From contig NC_083390.1 of NCBI RefSeq assembly GCF_031755915.1, positions 17,019,001 to 17,083,000 of the forward strand: 64,000 nt of DNA, given 5' to 3'. Made by a program: the position numbers and the translations under genes. Of the stretch, positions 34,247-44,339 are shown one piece after another; within the stretch, counting starts at the first letter, position 1, and the number at the start of each line of letters is the position of its first letter. This DNA is from Ziziphus jujuba. Lineage: Eukaryota; Streptophyta; Magnoliopsida; Rosales; Rhamnaceae. The notes under the pieces are model-generated. The model saw only the letters and a list, made by a program, of their open reading frames with translations. It did no database searches and had not been told where the DNA came from.

Positions 34247-34633
34247 ATGGAAAAAACCTTCACTGAAGTTGGCTATTCTGGTCATCTTCTTAGTTATAGC
34301 GGCAACAAGTCAGCCCTAACAAATTTTTTTTTTTTAATGATAAGTATTTGCTATTCATGAACTACTAGTTTAATTAAATAAAAATAATAAATTTGGGGTG
34401 TGCAGGCAATAATCGTGTGTGGAGGGTTCCAAGAGCAGAAGGGAGAGGTCCATCCCTATCCCCTCGGGCGTGTGCAGTTTGACTGCAGCGTTTGTGGAGG
34501 GTCTCCACACTGTTGTTGTGCTGGCCTGTGCATTTGCAAAGCCTGTGCTGTCATCCACTGCGGTTCTCAAACAAATCTCAGGTCAAAGATTCTAAATATT
34601 GATAGAAAAAGCTATTACTGTTTAACTAGTTAA
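34247..34633 (+). pseudogene. Cysteine-rich peptide D, frameshifted paralogue of C
   Basis: Exon 1 (34247-34308) matches gene C but has six A instead of five after ATGG, which throws the frame off. In the corrected frame it gives the signal core LKLAILVIFLVIAATS. The intron (34309-34405) has the same A|GTCAGC donor and GTGTGCAG acceptor. Exon 2 starts with the same NN-x-VWRVPRAEGRGP coding as C, then is 7 bases longer before the GAC TGC codons, a second uncompensated frameshift. The following frame keeps nine of ten cysteines (CSVCGGSPHCCCAGLCICKAC); the first is Tyr (TAT). The final frame runs to a TAA at 34631-34633. Either both indels are real and D is dead, or the homopolymer call is an error and only exon 2 is damaged. 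Confidence 0.7.
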
Positions 34634-34851
34634 GAAACAGCTACTTCTTTAGGAATATTTTTAAATATTCCTTTTACAGTTTGTACTTGCATAACATAAC
34701 TTTAGCTAATAAAATTTATGAAAAAATAAAGATATAAACTCAACAAATTAAATTTGCATTTATAGTTTTCTTGTTCAAATTAATTCACATTTTTAATAGC
34801 CCACCTTTCATCAATGCCAGCGTTTCAAAAAGTCTCGATTTCAAATTAATT

Positions 34852-35031
34852 TTATGGTGCGGACGGTTTGCATGTAGAATACATCAAAGCTGATATTTAA
34901 AATAAAAAAAAAAATCGGTTTTGCTATATATATGTATACAGTGTACACAACAAAGTCGACGTTTTGTTTTCAAAAGTGCCAAAAAGCATCGGCTTTGATG
35001 TGGTCCGTATGCGGACCGGTTTACATCATAG
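34852..35031. mobile_element. MITE with TTATGGTGCGGAC-like ends
   Basis: Left TTATGGTGCGGACGGTTTGC and CATCAAAGCTGAT; the right end holds the inverted counterparts ATCGGCTTTGATGTGG and CGGACCGGTTTACATCATAG. Same terminus family as 8121-8251. Confidence 0.6.
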
Positions 35032-35282
35032 AACTACTTTATATATGTAATTCACATTCTTGAAGAAGGCTTGTTCATACTTTAAAATTTTAAGCAAGAA
35101 AAAAATGATTTTTTTGGTAAAGTAGAAAGAGATTCTGAAACTTTATAAATATGCTACTTGTTAAAGTCGTTGTTCTTTTTTTTTTTTTTTTTCTTCTTTA
35201 AAATAAAAGATAAAAACTTAGAGTTGCATCAACATAAAGAAAATTATTTCACCTAAAAGCTTTAAAAAGAAATACACACACT

Positions 35283-35472
35283 GATATATATATATATATA
35301 TATATTTAAATATATATATAGATATATATAAATAGTTTATAATGCGAATGTCCGAATATTTTTTGAAGCAACCGTCGTCAATACTTGACACGAGTATTGG
35401 CGACAGTTTTTTCAAAAACCATCGTCTTTGTAGACATCGGCACAATAAAATTATACGGTAATTCACACCATA

Positions 35473-35510
<38 letters not shown>
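35283..35510. repeat. TA microsatellites flanking a MITE
   Basis: TA runs at 35283-35306 and 35475-35508, with shorter ones between 35307 and 35330. Confidence 0.9.
35336..35473. mobile_element. MITE-like element, weaker relative of 8121-8251
   Basis: Left TATAATGCGAATGTCCGAAT; right end AATTCACACCATAG. The interior has inverted ACCGTCGTCAATACTTG and GTATTGGCGACAGTTTTTTC segments, like the GACGATTTTTC arms of the MITE in gene A. Confidence 0.45.
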
Positions 35511-35512
<2 letters not shown>

Positions 35513-36926
35513 AAATGATATTTTCAACCACCACTAATAAACCATATTAGCAGAATCCATGTACCAAACCACCAGTAATGGAGCATGCAAGTCCACGTAT
35601 TCTCTAAAAGGGTCCTTACAATATCCTTAACGTATCAATTCTTTAAAAAAATATTGTAACATTATTTTATCTTTATATTTTTCAAAAGAAATATTCATAC
35701 TAACACTTATATTGTCTTTAAATTTTAGCATAAATTATTTGAAAAGAAAAAGAAAAATTGTCATTTCAGTTGGACAATAATATGGTGAATTAGAGAAAGG
35801 CTAGTCTAATTCTTTTGATTATATCATTCGTCGATATAACTTTGAAAAAACTCAAGAGTGGTTTCCAAAAAATTAAAAATAAAAACTGGTAATACTAATG
35901 CCGACCGAAATTTGGCTTATGGGTTTCTTGGTGTTTGGAATAGCCCACCGTATTGCCCCACCCAATTTGGGGTATCTTAAGGAGGGATCCGGATACACAT
36001 CCCCAAGAATATAAATAAAAAAAATCATGATTTTGGATTACATTTTCTTTTCGAAGAATTTGTTCATTTTATAATTGGAAATATTGGTTTTTGGTTACTG
36101 AAAAACGAAGCAATTAATTTTTTTGTTTCTTATCATTCATTATGACTATTTTTTTTTTTTTTTTTGGGTAAAAATCATTAGTTATGACTATTTCCTCTTA
36201 TTTCATGTCTCTATCTCATGACTTCTTAAATTTGAACATAAATGACATACCGGTTAAACTAATCTCATTTGATGAAGCCATTAGACAAATTAACATAATC
36301 GCAGCCAAAAACTCAGGTTATAAATAAATTATTTAATACTTGTGCGCAATATTATTAGATTTCATATGTAATTGAATTCACTTCCATCATATTCATTTAG
36401 AATATTAAAAGTAACAAACACATTAATACTTTTATGAATATTATAAAAAGTTTATTTCTAGACAAAGCTTTGTTATATTATCCTTTTTTTATGTTAGATA
36501 TCTAATAATGTAGTAGTGCTAATAATTGCTACTTATCAAATTAAACTTGTATATTAACTCATGAATAGAAATGACACCTTCAGTATTTGAGATATAATTA
36601 GATGCCCACTTAATCATGTTGGAAACATGTTCACAACAGAATAGCTCGCTTTCTATTTTTATATATTATAGAAGGATATATTGATTCATGAAATATTGTC
36701 GTGTATTTCATTAATTAGTGCAAAGGTAAACTTTTATACAGTTTACACTATGCCTTTCCAAAGCAACAAAATAAAAAACAATCAAGGACAGTTAAAAACC
36801 AAATATACACTTATACTAACTGAAGAGAATAATATAGATGAAGGATATTATTCCTAGTATATGCAAAACAGTAAGGAAAGATATTATGTCCAATAATTAT
36901 GGCTTCTTGACACAAGATTGCATGCT
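35474..36926. other. Intergenic; part of a segmental duplication with 7200-7730
   Basis: From about 35900 (CTTGGTGTTTGGAATAGCCC) to 36460 (ATAAAAAGTTTATTTCTA) it aligns with 7210-7650 in the same orientation, leading into gene E exactly as the other copy leads into gene A. No gene in it. Confidence 0.6.
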
Positions 36927-37160
36927 TCATTGAGACACAGGAGTAGTATTACTAGTGCAAAGGAACATGCAATGGTGAATGAAAGGATCACAAAAGTAAG
37001 AACACAGTGGTAGAGTCAGTGGACAATCTTTATCCCTTTTACTAATCGGCCATGGTACAGATCTCCTACGGCTAGCTTCCACTGCCACCATTTACCCAAA
37101 AAAAAAAAAAAAAAAAGCAGCTTTCACTATTGCCACCACCCAAGGCATTGTTACAATCAT
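36927..37160 (-). pseudogene. Cysteine-rich peptide relic E (paralogue of A), exon 2 hit by a poly(A) insertion
   Basis: The minus-strand frame from 37091 to a TGA (36927-36929) gives 54 residues starting MVAVEASRRRS, with DCPLTLPLCSYFCD, HHC and FLC. Five cysteines align with gene A. The first expected cysteine is Ser (AGT for TGT). Upstream, exon 2 homology continues to about 37160 but is split by an A19 stub (37098-37116) and an in-frame TAA directly before the ATG. The acceptor AG seen in A is missing, and exon 1 was not found beyond the Copia insertion at 37280-41642. Decay therefore came from at least two hits. A short ORF remains, but without a signal peptide it would not be secreted. 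Confidence 0.6.
37074..37138 (+). mobile_element. Short poly(A)-tailed insertion with target duplication
   Basis: AGCTTCCACTGCCACCA (37074-37090) is followed by TTTACCC, 19 A and GC, and then by a near repeat of the target, AGCTTTCACTATTGCCACCA (37119-37138). The layout (target copy, short sequence, A tail, target copy) is what a very truncated LINE-mediated insertion would leave. Paralogue A has only one copy of the target segment and no A run. Confidence 0.5.
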
Positions 37161-37279
37161 GCATCCATATGTATGCTGATATTTTCATTTTCCATAATAC
37201 ATCAAAAATATATAGTTATATGTATTCACAGTTATGCACACACACATACGTACACTAGCATCTATGTATGGGGGGTTTG

Positions 37280-40200
37280 TATAGGAAAAACATAGATGAA
37301 CAGAGTTCAAGTAAAGTGTTATAAATTAACTACATATTTTGTTGATACTAAAAGTCAACTTATATACATGTATGTAACAACCATAATAACTAGATAAGGT
37401 TAGCCTATAATAACCAGATATACATACATCAGAGAGTATACATAATAATATGAGATTAAACTGTTAAAGCTAACTATGCTATCTTATTATGCCTCTGCAA
37501 GATTTGGAGTTTATTGAGGACACAAATCTTTGTTTGAATAGCTTGAAATAGTTGCCGGCCGAGAGATTTAGTCAATACAATGGGAAGTTGATCTCGTTTT
37601 AAAACATGAAACACTCTGATAGAGCCAGCTATCACTTTTTCTCTAACAAAGTGAAAATCAATGCGAACATGTTTCATCTTGGAGTGAAGTTTGGGATTTG
37701 CACAAACATAAGTGGTACCAAGATTGTCACAATAGATGATTGGAGATGAGAAAAACTATACACATAATTCTTGAAGAAGATTTTGTAACCAGTAGACTTC
37801 AGAGGTTGTATGAGCAATAGCTCTATACTCAGCTTCTGTAGAAGACTTGGAAACAAATTTTCACTTGCAAGATGACCAAGAGATAGGATTACAACCGAGA
37901 AAGACTATGTAACTAGTGGTGGAAGTACAATCATCTTGGTTGCCAGTCCAGTCGGCATCGGAGAATACATGTAAGATGAGTGGAGAATTTCAGTGGAAAG
38001 ATAAACCATAAGAAAGAGTACCTTTCAGATATCGAAGGAGCCATTTTACTGCCACCCAGTGTAGTTCATTCGGACAATGCATGTATTGAGACAATTGTTC
38101 AATGTGAAGGCAATGTCAAGCCATGTAAAGGTAAGGTATTGGAGACTTCCAACTACCTGTGGATATAATGTGGTAGAGAAACATGGTTTGTCACAGATGG
38201 AAGAGATAAAGGAAGGGAGAGACATTGATGTTGAGACGTCATGAGAATTGTCCATTTTGGCTTGTGCTAGCAAATCAAAAAGATATTTCCATTAATTAAG
38301 AAACAACCGTCTGGTGGTGGAAGCACCTGTATGGCCATAAAGTAATGTAAAGGTCCTAAGTCCTTTGGATAGAGAGGTGGCAAACTGGTCAAGAAAAATG
38401 TTATAATTACCAATAAGAACCAGGTCAGCTACAAAAACTAATAGGTAAAGCAGAGTATATCCCTTAGCAAAGATGAATAATGAAGAGTCAAAGTATAAAT
38501 TGGTGAAGCCATATTGAAGGAGAAAGTTTCATAACTCATTGAACCAAGCCCATGGGGCTTGTTTAAGTCCATAAGTTGCTTTGTTCAACCAGCACACATA
38601 ACAAGGAGTAGTTTCACTAACAAAACCAGGAGGCTGAGTCATAAATAAGTATTGTTGACATCCATGTAATGAAGTGGCTAGTTCTTCATTAAGGCAAGGA
38701 GAAGGAGTATCTGAATAGTCAATGCCCCACCTTTTATGAAATCCTTTCGCAACTAAACGGGCTTTATATCATTCAATAGTACCATCCAAATGACGTTTGA
38801 TGCGAAATATTCATTCACACCTAACAACATTCTAATCCTCGGAAGGAGTAACAAGATCCGATGTATGATTTGCAATGAGAGCATATATTCCACTTGCATG
38901 GCGTAATGCCATTCTAAAGAATGTAGAGCCTGTTGGACAGTGTGGGATTCGATGTGTTAAGAAGAGACCTCAGTCCGGTAAAAATCAGTGAATAATTTAG
39001 GTTTGAAATGTTGTTGAGAGCAAAGTTCCTCATTGTGTGGGTCCTTCAGAGTTGTGATGTAATGGGTGATATAGAGTGAGGAATAGGAGAGGAGGTGGAA
39101 GAATCACGTTCCTGGGTGGAGTGTTCTTGTGGAGCCTATGCAGAAACTGGACATGAGTTGGCCGATGAGGGAATGGTTAATGATAACAATGGTGTAAAGG
39201 ATAATGATTTAGAATAGAAAGGACTGAAGTGACGAAGACGTGATCTAGATGGAGTTTGAGTTGATGAGGATAATAAGAAAGAGGAGTTATTTTTTATTGG
39301 AACGTTGAAGGGAAGATAAGAATGAGTGGGGACTAGATGAGATGGCGAAATGTCATATTCTTTAGGAGGTGACATGGAATGGGGAAGAATTAGAGTTTGA
39401 TAGGGAAAAATATTTTCCTTAAAACTAACATGTCGTGATTGATAGAAAGACTGAGAGATAAGTTCAAAATAATTTGAGACCATAAGGGACCAAGATTGAT
39501 GTATTGTTTTGACTGAGATTCTAGTTTATGAGTAGTGTATGGTTTGAGCCATGGATAGCATAAAAAACCAAAATTTTAAAAGATTCATAATTTGGAGTTT
39601 TTTTAAAATAAAATTTCCAAAGTTGGTGTAATGAGTCTATTGATGAGATATGTTGCTGTGAAAAAAGCATAAGTCCAGAATTTAGCTGGTAAGCCAGCAT
39701 GAGACAGTAAGGAAAGACCTATCTCACGTATTTGCCTATGAAGTCGCTTAATAAAGCTATTTTGTTGAGGAGTGTATGGTATGGAGAAGAGATGATTATT
39801 GCCATGTTTTTGAAAGAATGGCTTTAAAGCTTGAAATTCACCGCCATTGTCAGAATAGAAAGAAATAATTGGAATTTGAAAATATTTTTCCACAAGTGTT
39901 TTAAACATTAATAAAAGTGTGAAGAGAATTAGACCTATGTTTAAAAGGATAGAACCAACTAAATTTAGAGTAGTGGTCTACAAAAATAACATATTAAGTA
40001 AAGCCATCAAGAGATGTTATTGAGGTCGGATCCCAAACACTAGAGTAGATAAGTTGTGGAGGTTCATATGTAGATAATGATGAAGTACTGAGTGGTAATC
40101 GGTGAGCTTTATTACAATGACATGGATTACAATTGAAATTTGATTTAGATTAAACAAGGAGGGAAGAACATGAGACTAATTGATGAAGAACTTTATTTGA

Positions 40201-41642
40201 AGGATGACCAAGTCTGTGATGCTAATCTTGAAGACTTGTCTTGACACTGAAATAAACAGTAGGAGACTCTGATAAAGGAACCAACCATTCATATGTTCTG
40301 CCATTAAGGGGCTTCGTTAGAAGCACTGAATACCCATTCGTAGATCGTTGACAAGAAAACAAGTGGGTAAAAACTCAATAGCTGCAATATTTGTTTGATA
40401 AAATTTTGAAACAGAAAGAAGATTTTGTTTCATTGCAGGAACACATAAAACATCATTTAAATTGAAAGTGCAAGAGGGTTCCGTCAGAGTGGTAGTACCA
40501 GTATGAGTAATGAGGAGTTTAGTACCATTTCCGATAGCTATCTCATCGGGTCCATCATAGTTAGTGTGAAGTGAGAGATTGTGTAGATTAGAGGCTACAT
40601 GGTGTGAATCTCCTGAATCAACAAGCTAGGAAGAATTGGTGATCTATGAGTATATGATCGGCCATGAGTGAACTGTCATCAGCCCATATTTCATTCAATT
40701 TCTTATAGCTAGCATGTTCAACAAGCTTTTCATATACTTCTTCATAGGATATGGATGTGTCTCTAGATCAAAAAGTAGCTGCTATATTTTCAAATTCAAT
40801 GGATAGTCCACTTATGGTATACAGAGTGAGGTCATCATCACTTATTGGATGGTCAATAAAATCCCGCTTATTTGCAGCACTTTTAACATCATTCAAATAC
40901 TCATGGATCGAATGAGAACTTTGTGGACAAATGAGCCATTCTCTAAGACGCATCAGTCTTGACCAGGACTGTTTGGAAATGTCAGTGCCAATTTTTACCA
41001 AGCTTCTTGTGAAGTATCAGCTCAGGAAACAAATCGATACACATCTTTGGATAAGGAAGCAAGTATAGCACATAAAAGAAGAGAGTCTTGTCTAACCTAG
41101 AAAGTATAGTTTGGATTAGGAGACTTATCTTTGTCAGAGAGCATTGATGGAGGACAAGGTAGTGTTCCATCAATGAATCCATATAGGTCATAGCCAATGA
41201 GTAGTGCATCAAATTATTTTTTTTCCATGGGAAATATGTTGTTTCTGTAAGTTTGAATGGAGCTTGTTTGACTACATTGATAAGCATAAGAGTTTTGTTA
41301 GCAAAGGTTGCTTCATTGGTTATTTGAATTTCAGACAAAGAGGATGAAGGAGTAGATGAGAAGGCCATCGATGGAGTGATAGGAAGGAAAAAAAATGAAT
41401 CTCGTTTGAGTTTCAAAAGAGCTTTGATACCATATAGGAAAAACAAAGATGAACAAAGTGAAAGTAAAGTGCTGTAAATTAACTACATAGTTTATTGATA
41501 TTGAAAGTCAACTTATATACATATATGTAACAACCATAATAACTAGATAAGGTTAGCCTATAACAACCAGATATACATACATCAGAGAGTATACATAATA
41601 ATATGAGATTGAACTATTAAAGCTAACTACGTTATCTTATCA
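37280..41642 (-). mobile_element. Ty1/copia retrotransposon, near-complete, TG..TA LTR ends, TSD GTTTG
   Basis: Two 210-bp LTRs (37280-37489 and 41433-41642), equal in length and very similar, are flanked by a perfect GTTTG duplication (37275-37279 and 41643-41647). On the minus strand the 5' LTR begins TGATAAGATAACG and ends CCTATA. Directly after it is the primer site TGGTATCAAAGC (41421-41432), matching initiator tRNA-Met. This fixes the end as TA rather than CA. The internal region holds gag, integrase, RT and RNase H in copia order. Short LTRs suggest an Ale/Ivana-like lineage. It inserted next to gene E. Confidence 0.88.
37474..41400 (-). pseudogene. Copia gag-pol, several frames broken
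   Basis: In minus-strand order: gag (about 41400-40768) with KLTETTYFPWKKNNLMHYSL and ISDDDLTLYTISGLSIEFEN; integrase core (39908-39603) with FYSDNGGEFQALKPFFQKHG, PYTPQQNSFIKRLHRQI and AYFF/ATYLINRL-like end; the RT tail with VVGSLQYLTFTWLDIAFTLN (38273-38046); RNase H with IDFHFVREKVIAGSIRVFHV (37677-37474). These are the usual copia blocks. Stops and frameshifts separate them, so no full polyprotein is possible. Integrase lies before RT, which separates copia from Ty3. Confidence 0.85.
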
Positions 41643-41647
41643 GTTTG

Positions 41648-43405
41648 TTCCATTTATGAATCCTTTTTAGGATTTTTGACACCATTTCCTTATGAATTTC
41701 AACGGATTTGCAATTTTTACATTAAAACTACATGTTTGGCATATACCCCTTGAACGTACATTTTTTTGGTAGCAATGCCCTCTGGCAAGTTTTTGGCAAG
41801 TTTAGCACTATCAAACTGGGTTTAAGGGGTATAAGTACTAAACATAAATTATATGGTACAAATTGATTATCATCGATAAATAGCATTCCATACATTGCTA
41901 GTCATATAAGCAATAGCCTACAGACATCATTAGAGATTTTCTAAATATAGGTAGCATAAATGTACAATAAATTTTATAATTATTCTCATTCAGAAGGCTA
42001 TTTATAGCTATTAGTTATGGATGAAATTGACTTTTTAAAGAAAATGTTGTTTTTAACGGAAAATTTTGTTCTTAAGAAAACTTCTCAGTATTTCACGAAG
42101 CATATAAAATTATATATCAATCTTAACAATGCCCAATCAACATCAATTTAGCATTCATTCTAAACATTGCAATCGGAGAGCAATTTTTGTAATACATTGT
42201 TTACATATTTATATGATACATTTGTAATATATTGTTTACATATTTATATGATACGTTTATTTTCACAATTTACATATTCATTAGGTATGCTTTTAAATTG
42301 TCAAATAGCTTATGAATCCTACCAATGATGGTTATTAATGGTGACAAATAGCATTTTTGTAACATTTTGCATTGTCTATAAACTTTAAACTTTTCAGCAA
42401 GAAAACTTTCCATTCATGAAATGAATTTTATATATTAAAAAAAAAATAAAAAGTAGGAATGGTGGGGTAGAATGCAATTTTCCTTAAAACAATTTTTATT
42501 ATTTTTTTGTTTTATGAACCTTTATATACTTGGTCGTATCATATACCAAGATATTTAATCAAATTTTTTGACAAATATCATTTTGTTGAATGCTCAAATC
42601 ATTGGGATAACTATTATAAGTTTCCAATGCTTCTTTATCTTTGGGTATATCCTATTAAAAGTCAAGATGTTTTGTCAAATATTTTGATATGTTGAATGCT
42701 CTCCATATATACCAGTTAGTAAATTTGTGAATAAATGCAAATAATAAGCATACATACATGTTTTTGGAAAAATGGAAAATAAGGCTCCGGTTTTCCGTAT
42801 CAATTTCAAATGTATAGTAAAATACGTTTTTTTTTTTTTTTTTTTATAATTTAAAACACATATTAAGCATTTTGCCATATTATACAAGGAAAATTACATT
42901 TTTTTAGAAATAAATAATAGTTTTCTCTTTTACGACAACACATAAAAATGTGCATTACAAAAAAGTTTTTTTTTAATTTTATTCTATATTTATTTAACTA
43001 TTTACTGTTTTTTATTTTTAATATATTAAAATATTATTATTAAACTAATAGCCATATTTTTTAGGCATATTAAAAATAAATAATTTTAATATATTATTTT
43101 ATTACCATATTTTTTTGTCATGTATTTTTCAATTTATAAAGTATTATACACCCATATATACTAAATTTATAAATTTTCTGTTTACGTAAGTTTTGACCGA
43201 ATTTTACTCCATTTTTTTTAATTAAATAAATGATATATATATATATATATATGTATTGATTACATATCTTTATCATTCCATATTTAACTAACTATAAATA
43301 TATATTACAATTTTAAATATATAATTTTTTAAGTATTTGTAAATTTGGATCAATAATAAAAACCACTCAAAATATACATGTTTCTCCCTAAATTGTAATG
43401 AGTTA
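41648..43405. other. Intergenic, AT-rich, no gene
   Basis: Continues the target sequence of the Copia element, with a TATATGATACRTTTNT-type direct repeat near 42190-42260, a T run at 42823-42845 and a TA run at 43230-43252. No exon 1 for gene E was found. Confidence 0.55.
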
Positions 43406-43951
43406 TGTTGTAGGTAAATTTTTACCCACCTCGTTTAAGCAGAATTATGAATTAGAGACCCAAGATCAAAAGGCGAAGCAGGTTGGGGAATCAATCTAGA
43501 GAAAGCAAACATGGTTCCTCATAGAAAAGAAGCCATAGGGCAAGAGTAAATCATCCTGGTAAGGAATCTTTAAAAAACTGATGGAAATTCTAGTTGGCAG
43601 CCATCCAAGAGCTTTCATGCCACATGGTCCACATCTACAAATCTTCCTGATGAATATAAAAGGGTATGTACGAACTTTCAAGGTAACTTTTCCCTTCCAC
43701 TGCTACTGCTACTCTAGGGATTTTAGATAGAGGGTAGCGTTTACTTGATTTCCAACCTAACTTAAGCATAGAAAGGTTTACGCTGGCAAAACTACCGAAG
43801 TCCCCCTGACCCTTTTGCTTTATTTATAGTCTCAGATTTTCTGTGAGAGATCATGAGAGAAAACTGGTAAATTTCCTTCATCAACTTCCAAAACATCAAG
43901 ACTTTGAATACACAAATTAAGGCCGTGTAAGCTACTAAAATTCTAGCAACA
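43406..43951 (+). mobile_element. 5' LTR of a Tat/Retand-like Ty3 element
   Basis: Begins TGTTGTAGGTAAATTTTTAC, has a TATA-like GAATATAAAAGG near 43651, and ends TTCTAGCAACA. The primer site follows at 43958. No matching 3' LTR was found before 50312. Confidence 0.55.
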
Positions 43952-43957
43952 ATAGTT

Positions 43958-43975
43958 TGGCACCATCAGTGGGAA
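43958..43975 (+). other. Primer-binding site of the Ty3 element
   Basis: TGGCACCATCAGTGGGAA is close to the TGGCGCCGTCTGTGGGAA site typical of Tat/Retand-type elements, usually ascribed to tRNA-Asp. Confidence 0.65.
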
Positions 43976-44339
43976 ACCAAAGTCAAGCTCTTCACTTGGT
44001 TGAGCCATTTTTTCTTTTGGATCTAATCTAGTTTTGTTTTAGATCTAGAAATTTGTGCTTATTAATTAGTTTGGAGTTTGGGTATTTCTTTTTTTTTTTT
44101 TCTTTTTCTTCTTTTATTGAATTTGAGGTTTTCATGGGCTTTAGGTTATCGAGATATGCATTTTTCATATTCAAATGTTAAACCTTATTTTTGATTATGG
44201 AATGATGTTGTGCCAATAGTATTTTTTGGCTCCTTAAGATTATTAGATTATTTATGATTTTGGTAACAATTTATTTCATAAATGATTTTTTATTCTAATT
44301 GACTACATCTTTGTCCAAATCCAAGATTAACTCTCATTT

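Noticed and set aside
34017..34285. Lys-rich and Phe-rich open frames on both strands
   Set aside because: They are produced by the long A runs ahead of gene D.
39136..39483. 115-codon minus-strand frame as a host gene
   Set aside because: It lies between integrase and RT of the Copia element and has the Ser/Pro-rich composition of that linker.
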